Assembly: GCA_028704195.1 (NCBI GenBank)
Contig: JAQVLL010000006.1
Span: forward strand, 1-16,587
Reading direction: 5' to 3'
Length of the DNA stretch: 16,587 nucleotides
DNA from: Smithellaceae bacterium
Lineage (GTDB): Bacteria; Desulfobacterota; Syntrophia; Syntrophales; Smithellaceae
How positions within the stretch are numbered: the stretch's first letter is position 1; each line of letters starts with the position of its first letter. Of the stretch, positions 8,053-15,468 are shown piece by piece. Made by a program: the position numbers and the translations under genes. The notes below the pieces were generated by a model that saw only the letters and a list, made by a program, of their open reading frames with translations, did no database searches and was not told the DNA's origin.

Positions 8053-8115
8053 AAACAAAATGAAGATTAAACTTCATCATTCAAAAATAGACTAACTGAT
8101 AGGGAGGAAATTTCA

Positions 8116-8628
8116 ATGAAGAAAAACATTTTTATCATCTCGGGACTGATTCTGCTTCTTTTTGTGTGGAGCACAGCATCTTATGCCGAAGAAAAGATCG
8201 GCTTCGTCAACATGCAGGACATCCTGTTGAATTCGAATGCCGGCAAAAGAGCCGAGGCAGAGTTTAAAAAAATTGTCGATAGAAAACAGGCCAGCATTAA
8301 AACAATGGAAAATGAAATCCAGAAAATGCAAAACGAACTTGAAAAACAAAGCGCAGTGATGACCGCCGCCACCCGAAAAGCCAAACAAGAGGCCTATATG
8401 AAAAAAATGCGCGAATATCAGCGTTTGGTCGATACCAGTAATCAGGAACTGCAGAAAAGCAAGCAGGAGAGCATCGCGAAAATGGTTCCGGACATATCAA
8501 AAATCGTCAGCGGCATAGCTGAGAGGGAAAAATTTACAGTGATTATGGACAACATGTCCGTACATTATTTTTCCGACAAGTCTCATGACATCACGAAAAA
8601 AGTTATGGCGGAATACAACAAGCTTTAA
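8116..8628 (+). CDS. skp: Periplasmic chaperone Skp/OmpH
   Basis: This 170-residue periplasmic chaperone binds unfolded outer-membrane proteins on their way to BamA. It has a clear signal peptide (MKKNIFIISGLILLLFVW..., cut after SYA at about residue 24), a short beta segment EKIGFVNMQDILLNS, then a long charged heptad-like coiled coil at about 45-125 (rich in Lys, Glu, Met and Gln). The C-terminal strand FTVIMDNMSVHYFSDKSHDI is typical of OmpH/Skp. Length is close to E. coli Skp (161). A strong ribosome binding site, GGGAGGAAA at 8102-8110, precedes the ATG. The 63-base gap after bamA is the largest inside the cluster. It holds a 6-bp inverted repeat (8060-8077) but no convincing terminator. 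The order bamA-skp-lpxD matches E. coli and most proteobacteria. Confidence 0.93.
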   Translation: MKKNIFIISGLILLLFVWSTASYAEEKIGFVNMQDILLNSNAGKRAEAEFKKIVDRKQASIKTMENEIQKMQNELEKQSAVMTAATRKAKQEAYMKKMREYQRLVDTSNQELQKSKQESIAKMVPDISKIVSGIAEREKFTVIMDNMSVHYFSDKSHDITKKVMAEYNKL

Positions 8629-8648
8629 AAACGCTTTCATTTCATGAA

Positions 8649-9698
8649 ATGAAGAAAACCATTCAGGAAATAGCCGTCATGGTCGGCGGTTCGGTTGTGG
8701 GCGATGCGACAAAAACCATCTCTCACATCCGGCCGATTGACGAAGCAGGCGAAAATGATCTTACCTTTATCGCCGGCGAAAAATATTTTAAAATGCTCAA
8801 CACGACACGCGCGGCGGCAATCCTTGTTCCGCCGGGGCTTACAGCACCCGGAAGAAACCTTATTGTCGTGGCCGATCCTTACGTGGCCTTCGCGAAGCTC
8901 CTTTCGGTATTTTACCCGGTCGATCACGGCCCGGCGGGCATCCATCCGGATGCCATTATCGAAGAAGGCGCCAGCGTATCCCCTGAGGCAACGGTCATGC
9001 CCCGGGTTTTTATCGGACGCGGAGCCAACATTGAAAAAGGCGCGGTCATTTACCCCGGTGTGTTTGTCGGACGCGGCGCCGGCATTGGTGAGGATTCAAT
9101 CCTTTATGCAAACGTCAGCGTTTATCATGGCTGCATCATCGGCAAAAGAGTGATTCTGCATTCAGGGGTCGTGATCGGGGCGGACGGCTTCGGTTTTGCC
9201 GCGCCGGGCGAGGCAAACGATAAAATTCCCCAGGTCGGCATCGTGCAAATTGACGATGACGTGGAGCTTGGCGCGAATACCACGGTTGACCGGGCTACGC
9301 TGGGCAGAACCTGGATTCAGCGAAATGTAAAAGTCGATAATTTTGTGCAAATCGCTCACAATGTTGTGATCGGCGAAAATACCGCCATTGCGGCGCAGAC
9401 CGGCATTTCGGGTTCCACAAAGGTAGGACGCGGCGTGATGATCGGCGGGAAGGTCGGCATTGTCGGCCATATTTCCATTGGAGATGGCGTCAGAATTGCC
9501 GCCGGATCAAACATTCACAAGGACGTTCCTGCGGGCATGGTTGGCGGCGGCACTCCGTTTCTTCCCTATAAAGAATGGCTGCTCGTGGAATTAGGCAAAA
9601 CCAAACTTCCCGAAATCCGCGCCCAGCTGAAAAAGCTGATCAAACAGGTAGAGCAGCTGGAAATAAAAATCGGTAAAACAGGTGATTATCAACCATGA
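8649..9698 (+). CDS. lpxD: UDP-3-O-(3-hydroxyacyl)glucosamine N-acyltransferase LpxD
   Basis: This 349-residue cytoplasmic acyltransferase adds the second 3-hydroxyacyl chain, on N-2 of the glucosamine, during lipid A synthesis. The N-terminal uridine-recognition domain covers about 1-100 (ISHIRPIDEAGENDLTFI, then ILVPPG). The left-handed beta-helix of hexapeptide repeats covers about 101-290. DNFVQIAHNV (230-239) carries His237, aligning with the catalytic His239 of E. coli LpxD. DGFGFA (179-184) and a C-terminal helix (about 318-343, LPEIRAQLKKLIKQ) also match the family. The start lacks a clear ribosome binding site, and the ATG lies 20 bases past skp. Its stop overlaps the lpxA start by four bases (ATGA), with no fabZ between. 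If the GnnA/GnnB pathway operates here, its natural substrate would carry an amide-linked chain at position 3. Confidence 0.95.
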   Translation: MKKTIQEIAVMVGGSVVGDATKTISHIRPIDEAGENDLTFIAGEKYFKMLNTTRAAAILVPPGLTAPGRNLIVVADPYVAFAKLLSVFYPVDHGPAGIHPDAIIEEGASVSPEATVMPRVFIGRGANIEKGAVIYPGVFVGRGAGIGEDSILYANVSVYHGCIIGKRVILHSGVVIGADGFGFAAPGEANDKIPQVGIVQIDDDVELGANTTVDRATLGRTWIQRNVKVDNFVQIAHNVVIGENTAIAAQTGISGSTKVGRGVMIGGKVGIVGHISIGDGVRIAAGSNIHKDVPAGMVGGGTPFLPYKEWLLVELGKTKLPEIRAQLKKLIKQVEQLEIKIGKTGDYQP

Positions 9699-10468
9699 AA
9701 ATTCATCCCACAGCCATTGTCGCGGCGAACGCCCGGTTGGAAGAGGGCGTGGAAATCGGCCCCTATTCGATTATCGGACCTGAAGTCAAAATCGGGAAAA
9801 ACACCACTATCGGGCCGCACACGGTCATTGATAATTACACACAGATCGGCGAAGGCTGTAAAATCCTGCAATTCTGCTCCATTGGAGCTCCTCCCCAGGA
9901 CCTAAAATTCGGCGGGGAAAAAACCGGGGTCATTATCGGGAACTTTAATACCATCCGGGAATATGTCAGCATCCACCGGGCCACGACAGCCGATACGGGC
10001 ATGACGGTCATGGGGGATCATAATCTTCTGATGGCCTATGTTCATGTTGCCCACAATTGCCAGCTGGGCAATCATGTGATCGTGGCCAATTCGACGGGGC
10101 TGGCCGGACATGTTCATGTGGAAGATTATGCGATTATCAGTCCGCTGAGCGGCGTCCATCAATTCTGCCGCATCGGCGAGCACGCCATGATCGGCGGCGC
10201 ATCCGCCGTGGTGAAGGATATTCCTCCCTACACCATTGCCAACGGCAACCGGGCCACATTGTTTGGCCTGAACCTGATCGGACTGCAGAGACGAAATTTC
10301 CCGGAGAGTTCCATCGCCGCCCTGAAACACGCCTATCGCATTATTTTCCGCTCCGATCTGCTTCTGGAAGAGGCGCTGGTAAAAGCCCAGGAGGATGTGG
10401 AGGAATGCCCTGAAAAACGTCATTTTATCGACTTTATTCAAAAATCAAAAAGAAGCATTTGCCGCTAG
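9695..10468 (+). CDS. lpxA: UDP-GlcNAc (or UDP-GlcNAc3N) acyltransferase LpxA
   Basis: This 257-residue cytoplasmic enzyme makes the first committed acyl transfer of lipid A synthesis, moving a 3-hydroxyacyl chain from acyl carrier protein to position 3 of the sugar nucleotide. Hexapeptide beta-helix repeats fill residues 1 to about 185, followed by a helical C-terminal domain. VHVAHNC (116-122) contains His120, which aligns with catalytic His125 of E. coli. PPQDLK (66-71), GVHQFCRIG (153-161) and GNRATLFGLNLIGLQRR are typical of LpxA. Gly168 aligns with E. coli Gly173, a determinant of acyl-chain length. ISPLSG precedes VHQF, where E. coli has IGGMTA. The start codon overlaps the lpxD stop (ATGA), indicating translational coupling. 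The next two genes suggest that the acceptor may be a 3-amino sugar nucleotide, so the bond made could be an amide. That is inferred from context. Confidence 0.95.
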   Translation: MKIHPTAIVAANARLEEGVEIGPYSIIGPEVKIGKNTTIGPHTVIDNYTQIGEGCKILQFCSIGAPPQDLKFGGEKTGVIIGNFNTIREYVSIHRATTADTGMTVMGDHNLLMAYVHVAHNCQLGNHVIVANSTGLAGHVHVEDYAIISPLSGVHQFCRIGEHAMIGGASAVVKDIPPYTIANGNRATLFGLNLIGLQRRNFPESSIAALKHAYRIIFRSDLLLEEALVKAQEDVEECPEKRHFIDFIQKSKRSICR

Positions 10469-10477
10469 AGAGAAAAA

Positions 10478-11434
10478 ATGGCAACAGACGGGAAAAAAAT
10501 CAGAATCGGCGTCGTGGGTATAGGTCATCTCGGCAGTTATCATCTGCAGAAATACGCCAAGATCGACCATTGTGAAATCACCGCCGTATCCGACATGCAG
10601 ATCGAAAAAGCGCAGAAGGCGGCAGATCTTTATTCATGCCGGGCGTTCACGGATCACCGGAAAATGCTGGGACTGGTTGATGCCGTGAGCATCGCCGTCC
10701 CCACGGGCGCCCACCACGCGGTGGCCAGAGATTTTCTTTCCGCGGGTGTTGATGTGCTTATTGAAAAGCCCCTCTGCGCGACCCTCGAAGAAGCGGATGA
10801 ACTGCTCGCGCTGGCTGAAAAAAACAGCTGCATTTTCCAGGTGGGTTTTGTGGAGCGCTTTAATCCTGCCGTTATGGCGCTGGAACAGGTCATCACCCGT
10901 CCGGTCTTCATTGAAGTACACCGCCTGCATCCCTTTTTTGAACGGGGCACGGATGTGGATGTCATTCTTGATTTGATGATTCACGATCTGGACATTATTT
11001 TGAAGTTTGTCCATTCCCCTCTCACCAGTGTGGAAGCGGTCGGCGTTCCCGTTCTTTCCGACAAGATCGACATCTCCAATGTAAGACTGTCCTTTGCCTG
11101 CGGCTGCATCGCCAATGTGACAGCCAGTCGCATCAGCGCCAAGACCATGCAGAAACTTCGTTTCTTCGGACCGGAGGGATACCATGCCGTTGATACCCGC
11201 AAACGGGAGATTCTGTCGCTGAACAAGTCCACCGGATCCGACGGCAAACAGCAGATTGTCCAGAATAACATTGAAGTGGGCAGCCACGATCCACTGGAAG
11301 AAGAGGTCCGGGCATTCGTCGGTTCCGTCCTGACCCGTTCCAGACCCGCGGTTTCCGGAGAGGACGGGCGCAAGTCCCTGGCGCTGGCCATGGAAATTCT
11401 TCAAAAAATGAAAACGCACGAGGACATTCAATGA
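10478..11434 (+). CDS. gnnA: Gfo/Idh/MocA-family oxidoreductase, probable UDP-GlcNAc 3-dehydrogenase (GnnA-like)
   Basis: This 318-residue protein has an N-terminal Rossmann fold (IRIGVVGIGHLGSYH, with GIGHLG at 14-19), the family motif EKP at 96-98 (VLIEKPLC) and a C-terminal alpha/beta domain with DLMIHDLDI (165-173), whose Asp165 and His169 occupy the usual active-site positions. The family oxidises or reduces sugars with NAD(P). In Acidithiobacillus ferrooxidans and Leptospira, GnnA oxidises the 3-hydroxyl of UDP-GlcNAc so that GnnB can aminate it. Here the gene lies nine bases after lpxA and its stop overlaps the start of a DegT aminotransferase (ATGA). That supports the GnnA role strongly, but sequence alone does not prove the substrate. 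A WlbA-like 3-dehydrogenase for a UDP-sugar acid is the main alternative; no partner genes of that pathway are here. GAGAGAA before the ATG is a fair ribosome binding site. Confidence 0.8.
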   Translation: MATDGKKIRIGVVGIGHLGSYHLQKYAKIDHCEITAVSDMQIEKAQKAADLYSCRAFTDHRKMLGLVDAVSIAVPTGAHHAVARDFLSAGVDVLIEKPLCATLEEADELLALAEKNSCIFQVGFVERFNPAVMALEQVITRPVFIEVHRLHPFFERGTDVDVILDLMIHDLDIILKFVHSPLTSVEAVGVPVLSDKIDISNVRLSFACGCIANVTASRISAKTMQKLRFFGPEGYHAVDTRKREILSLNKSTGSDGKQQIVQNNIEVGSHDPLEEEVRAFVGSVLTRSRPAVSGEDGRKSLALAMEILQKMKTHEDIQ

Positions 11435-12528
11435 TGATCCCGATGGTGGATTTGAAAAGGCAATATTCCCGGCTGAAAAACGAAATTGACCGGGTGGTCG
11501 GGCAAGCTCTGGAGCAGACGCAATTCATTCTGGGACCCAACGTTGGAAAACTGGAAGAAGAAGTTGCCGCATATCACGGATTGCCTTACGCCATAGGATG
11601 CGCCAACGGCACGGATGCCCTGATGCTCGCTTTGAGAGCGTGTGGAATCGGCCCGGATGATGAAGTCATTACAACGCCCTTTACGTTTATCGCCACCGCG
11701 GAAGTCGTCGCGCTCGTGGGCGCCAGACCTGTATTTGTTGACATCTGCCCGGACACATTCAACATGAATCCGGATCAGATCACGGCCAAAATCACTCCCC
11801 GCACCAAAGCCATCATTCCCGTCCATCTATTCGGCCATGCCGCCGATATGAACCCGATCATGGATATTGCACGAAAGAATCACCTGAAGGTGATCGAAGA
11901 CTGCGCGCAGGCTTTCGGGGCAAAATACCGTGGACAGACCGTCGGCACCATGGGCGACGCCGGCTGTTTCAGTTTTTTCCCGAGCAAAAATCTCGGCTGT
12001 TACGGCGACGGCGGAATGGTGGTCACAAGCGATGATCAAATCGCCTCAAAAATCAAAATGCTTCGTAACCACGGCAGCGCCGTTCGCTATTACCATTCCG
12101 AAGTCGGCTACAACAGCAGGCTCGATGAAATCCAGGCGGCCATTCTGCGCGTAAAGCTTCCCAAAATCGACGCGTCCAATGACGCAAGAAGACGCAACGC
12201 GGCCCTCTATTGCGAAGCCATCAAAGGACAGGACATCGTGCTGCCTTCCGAGAAGCCCGACTGCAGACACGTCTACCACCAGTTTACCATCCGCACCAAA
12301 AACCGCCAGGCCATCGCCGATGCACTCTCCGGGGCGGGAATCGCGTCCGCCGTTTACTACCCCGTCCCGCTTCATCAGCAGGACGTCTTTCTGAAAATGT
12401 ACAATTTAAAAGAAAGCCTGAACGTCAGCGATTCCTGCGCCCGCGAGGTTCTTTCTTTGCCGATGTTTCCGGAACTCACCCCGGAAGAAATCGGGCAAAT
12501 AGCCGATGTGGTCAATAATGTCCGTTGA
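11431..12528 (+). CDS. gnnB: DegT/DnrJ/EryC1-family PLP aminotransferase, probable UDP-3-keto-GlcNAc transaminase (GnnB-like)
   Basis: This 365-residue PLP enzyme belongs to the sugar aminotransferase family. Visible landmarks are GCANGTDALMLAL (phosphate-binding region, about 57-69), EDCAQAFGA (156-164), whose Asp157 should contact the PLP ring nitrogen, and FSFFPSKNLGCYGDGG (180-195), with Lys186 as the Schiff-base lysine. MLRNHGS and YNSRLDEIQAAIL are also typical of the family. In the GnnA/GnnB pathway it transfers an amino group from glutamate to UDP-3-keto-GlcNAc, giving UDP-GlcNAc3N for LpxA. The position between the GnnA-like gene (ATGA overlap) and lpxB supports this role. Its own sequence fits a WlbC/WbpE-type enzyme equally well. 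AGGA seven bases before the ATG is a good ribosome binding site; the next codon is also ATG, so the start may be 11434. Confidence 0.8.
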   Translation: MMIPMVDLKRQYSRLKNEIDRVVGQALEQTQFILGPNVGKLEEEVAAYHGLPYAIGCANGTDALMLALRACGIGPDDEVITTPFTFIATAEVVALVGARPVFVDICPDTFNMNPDQITAKITPRTKAIIPVHLFGHAADMNPIMDIARKNHLKVIEDCAQAFGAKYRGQTVGTMGDAGCFSFFPSKNLGCYGDGGMVVTSDDQIASKIKMLRNHGSAVRYYHSEVGYNSRLDEIQAAILRVKLPKIDASNDARRRNAALYCEAIKGQDIVLPSEKPDCRHVYHQFTIRTKNRQAIADALSGAGIASAVYYPVPLHQQDVFLKMYNLKESLNVSDSCAREVLSLPMFPELTPEEIGQIADVVNNVR

Positions 12529-13702
12529 AAAAAACAACATAACTCAAAGCACCCCTGCGGCAACAGGTCCCGCAAAGAAAGTGATGATCGTTGCCGGAGA
12601 GGCCTCCGGTGATCTGCATGGTTCGCTTCTTGTCCGGGAAATGCTTGCCATCGATCCAACCCTGCAATTCTTCGGCATCGGTGGGAAAAAAATGCAGGAA
12701 GCGGGAGTGCGGCTTCTGGCTTCCTCCGCGGACATTGCTGTCGTCGGCGTAACGGAAGTATTTTCGAAAATCGGATCGTTCATCCGGATCAAAGCCGGGA
12801 TCAGAAAATTCATGGATCAGATGAAGCCGGATCTCGTGATTCTGATTGATTTTCCGGATTTCAACTTGAATATCGTGGCCCGGACTGCTAAAAAGAAAAA
12901 CATTAAAATTTTTTACTACATCAGTCCGCAGGTGTGGGCCTGGCGTGAGGGAAGAGTCAGGCAAATCAAGAAACTGGTTGACAAAATGGCCGTTATTCTG
13001 CCCTTTGAAGTGGATTTTTACCAGGCACACGGATTCCCGGTTCACTATGTCGGGCATCCCTTGAGGGATACGGTCAAGACCCTGTTTACCAAGTCCCGGG
13101 CAAGGCTTCATTTTGGTCTTTGTGAAAAGCAAACGACCATCGGGCTGTTGCCGGGCAGCCGGTCGGCGGAAGTCGTCAGGCTTCTGCCCGTAATGATTGA
13201 AGCTGCTCAAATTATTTCGAAAAAAATCCCGGACGTGCAGTATATTCTGCCCCTGGCGGACACGCTGGATGAAAAGACCGTTACCACCATGCTTGTCAAA
13301 TCTGGAATAAATGTCAAAATCGCCTCCGGACAGATCTATGATGTTCTTGCCTGCTGCGATCTTGCAATTGTAACCTCCGGAACGGCAACGTTGGAAACCG
13401 GCCTGATGGGCGTCCCCATGATTATTATATACAAGGTGTCTCTTTTTTCGGAACTGATCGCCAGAATGATCATCCGGCAACAGCACATCGGCCTAATCAA
13501 CATCATTGCCGGCAAAACCATTGCCCCGGAACTGCTGCAGAGAGACGCAAGCGCTCAGCGCATTGCATCCGAGGCGCTGGCCGTTTTATTAAACAACAGC
13601 AAAAAGCAGGAAGTCATCGCCCAGCTCAATGACATCCGCGCCAAACTGGGTGAACCCGGCGCGGCCAGAAGAGCGGCAAAAATTGCCTGCGATATGCTAT
13701 AG
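12518..13702 (+). CDS. lpxB: Lipid-A-disaccharide synthase LpxB
   Basis: This glycosyltransferase (GT19) joins UDP-2,3-diacylglucosamine and lipid X into the beta-1,6 disaccharide of lipid A, at the inner face of the inner membrane. From ATG 12518 it has 394 residues. Landmarks are KVMIVAGEASGDLHG (21-35), LIDFPDFN, YISPQVWAWREGRV (134-147), PFEVDFY, VGHPLRD, LLPGSRSAEV and TSGTATLETGLMGVPMIIIY (287-306). These cover the family from end to end. A tail of about 20 polar residues precedes the usual start of the fold, so the N-terminus is slightly longer than in E. coli (382). In-frame ATG 12506 would add four residues. Either start overlaps the end of the upstream aminotransferase, so translation is probably coupled. 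msbA begins eight bases after the stop. Confidence 0.95.
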   Translation: MSVEKNNITQSTPAATGPAKKVMIVAGEASGDLHGSLLVREMLAIDPTLQFFGIGGKKMQEAGVRLLASSADIAVVGVTEVFSKIGSFIRIKAGIRKFMDQMKPDLVILIDFPDFNLNIVARTAKKKNIKIFYYISPQVWAWREGRVRQIKKLVDKMAVILPFEVDFYQAHGFPVHYVGHPLRDTVKTLFTKSRARLHFGLCEKQTTIGLLPGSRSAEVVRLLPVMIEAAQIISKKIPDVQYILPLADTLDEKTVTTMLVKSGINVKIASGQIYDVLACCDLAIVTSGTATLETGLMGVPMIIIYKVSLFSELIARMIIRQQHIGLINIIAGKTIAPELLQRDASAQRIASEALAVLLNNSKKQEVIAQLNDIRAKLGEPGAARRAAKIACDML

Positions 13703-13710
13703 GAAATAAT

Positions 13711-15468
13711 ATGGAAATATTTAAACGCCTTCTGCAAATGGCCAGACCGTACACCATGCGTTTTATTCTGGCGATGATTTTTATGCTCATCGCGGGAGGA
13801 CTGCAGGCCTCCCTGCCGCTGGTATCCAAGCCGGCCATTGACGAAATTTTTGTCAGCAAAGACATGACGGCCCTGAAATGGATTCCTTTTGTGATTATCG
13901 GTATTTTTTTGTTTAAGGGACTGTGCTCCTATGGACAGGTCATTTTGATGAGTTCCATCGGAATGCGCATCGTCACCGATTTGCGCAACAAGCTTTATGA
14001 ATGCATTCAGAGGCAGTCCCTGGCTTTCTTCACGGAAAATTCAACGGGCATTTTGATGTCGCGTATCACCAACGACGTTCTTTCCGTCCAGACGACCGTT
14101 TCGGAGGCGGTAACCGCCCTGGTGAAAGACAGCTTCACGCTGATCTGTCTGGTCGGCGTGATCTTTTACACAGACTGGAAGCTCGCGCTGATTGCCATGG
14201 TTGTTTTCCCGCTCACGGCTTACCCGATAGCCCACTTCGGCAAAAAAATGCGAAAAGTCACAACAGCCTCCCAAATCACCATGGGGACACTCACGTCGCT
14301 TTTGCAGGAAACCATTTCCGGCACCCGCATCGTCAAGGCTTTTGGCATGGAAAAATACGAAAGCAAACGGTTCGGCGTCGAAAACGAAAGACTCTTCAGC
14401 CTGGTGATGAAAACCATTTCCGTTAACGCCATTTCCAGTCCGCTTATGGAATTCCTGGGCGGGCTGGGTATCGCCGCCGTCATTTTTTACGGCGGATACA
14501 GTGTCGTCCACGGGTATTCCACCCCCGGCAAGTTTTTTTCATTCCTGGCGGCCCTGCTGATGCTTTATGAGCCGGTGAAGCGCCTGACCAACATCAACAA
14601 CACCATCAACCAGGGCATTGCCGGCGGCGAACGCATTTTCAGTATCATCGATCGCGTGCCGGACATCATAGACAAACCTGGCGCTGCAAATCTTCCTCCG
14701 ATTACAAAACGCATCGACATCGAAAACGTAACCTTCCGTTACGAGGAAAAGCCCGTTCTGAAAAATATCAACCTCTCCATCAAGGCTGGCGAGGTTGTCG
14801 CGTTTGTAGGCATGAGCGGGGGCGGTAAAACGTCTCTCGTGAATCTGATCCCCCGTTTTTACGACGTTTCCGAAGGCCGCGTTCTGATCGACGGGATGGA
14901 CATCCGCGATGTCAAGCTGCAATCCCTGCGCAGCCAGGTGGCCATTGTCACCCAGCAGACCATCCTCTTTAATGATACGGTTAAAAGCAACATTGCGTAT
15001 GGTGATATCCAGAGAACGGATGAAGACATTTTCAATGCCGCAAAGGCGGCCAATGCACACGATTTCATCGTGAAACTCCCGCAGGGCTACGAGAGCAACA
15101 TCGGCGAACTGGGGACCAAACTCTCCGGCGGTGAAAAGCAGCGCATTTCCATCGCGCGGGCCCTGCTCAAAGACGCACCCATCCTGATTCTGGACGAAGC
15201 GACATCGTCGCTGGACACGGAAGCGGAAATCGAAGTGCAGGAAGCGCTGGATAATCTCATGAAAGGGCGCACTACCCTGGTCATCGCTCATCGGCTTTCG
15301 ACCATCCGCAATGCCGATCGGATCATTGCCCTGGTCAACGGGGAAATCGTTGAGGAAGGCAATCACGAAACCCTGATGGCTAAAAAAGGCGAATATTACC
15401 GGCTGTATAATTTGCAGTTTAAAGATGAAGGAAATGGCAATGATCGATTGGCAAAGGATATGGAATGA
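13711..15468 (+). CDS. msbA: Lipid A export ABC transporter (flippase) MsbA
   Basis: This 585-residue half-transporter works as a homodimer that flips lipid A-core across the inner membrane using ATP. The transmembrane domain (about 15-310) contains six predicted spans and the coupling stretch TISGTRIVKAFGMEK (201-215). The nucleotide-binding domain has Walker A GMSGGGKTS (367-375), Q-loop VTQQTILF (413-420), signature LSGGEKQRISIARAL (471-485), Walker B ILILDEATSSLD (491-502) and switch His527 in VIAHRLST. Length matches E. coli MsbA (582). Many exporters share this layout; the assignment rests on the lpxB-msbA-lpxK context and overall fit. AGGAAA shortly before the ATG is a good ribosome binding site. 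The 3' end overlaps lpxK by 29 bases, as expected for a tightly linked pair. Confidence 0.92.
   Translation: MEIFKRLLQMARPYTMRFILAMIFMLIAGGLQASLPLVSKPAIDEIFVSKDMTALKWIPFVIIGIFLFKGLCSYGQVILMSSIGMRIVTDLRNKLYECIQRQSLAFFTENSTGILMSRITNDVLSVQTTVSEAVTALVKDSFTLICLVGVIFYTDWKLALIAMVVFPLTAYPIAHFGKKMRKVTTASQITMGTLTSLLQETISGTRIVKAFGMEKYESKRFGVENERLFSLVMKTISVNAISSPLMEFLGGLGIAAVIFYGGYSVVHGYSTPGKFFSFLAALLMLYEPVKRLTNINNTINQGIAGGERIFSIIDRVPDIIDKPGAANLPPITKRIDIENVTFRYEEKPVLKNINLSIKAGEVVAFVGMSGGGKTSLVNLIPRFYDVSEGRVLIDGMDIRDVKLQSLRSQVAIVTQQTILFNDTVKSNIAYGDIQRTDEDIFNAAKAANAHDFIVKLPQGYESNIGELGTKLSGGEKQRISIARALLKDAPILILDEATSSLDTEAEIEVQEALDNLMKGRTTLVIAHRLSTIRNADRIIALVNGEIVEEGNHETLMAKKGEYYRLYNLQFKDEGNGNDRLAKDME
15428..15434 (+). 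promoter_or_regulatory. lpxK ribosome binding site inside msbA (sets the lpxK start)
   Basis: AAGGAAA lies five bases before ATG 15440, within the end of msbA. The two earlier in-frame ATGs (15425 and 15434) lack a site at workable spacing, so 15440 is preferred. Confidence 0.55.

Noticed and set aside
8060..8077. Inverted repeat ATGAAG/CTTCAT between bamA and skp
   Set aside because: The stem is only six mostly A-T pairs with no following T-run, so it is not a credible terminator; it may be chance.
10478..12528. Gfo/Idh plus DegT pair as a horizontally acquired O-antigen module
   Set aside because: The genes are tightly overlapped with lpxA and lpxB neighbours, show no flanking repeats, transposase or evident change in base use, and lack the partner genes of the diNAcA sugar pathway. 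A lipid A role fits better.
12512..13486. Long open frame on the minus strand opposite lpxB (324 codons)
   Set aside because: It lies fully within a certain lpxB, has low-complexity, His- and Arg-rich composition and no recognisable motif. It reflects codon bias on the real strand. Similar frames opposite lolD/bamA (5071-5859), gnnA (10634-11431) and msbA (14539-15366) were rejected for the same reason.
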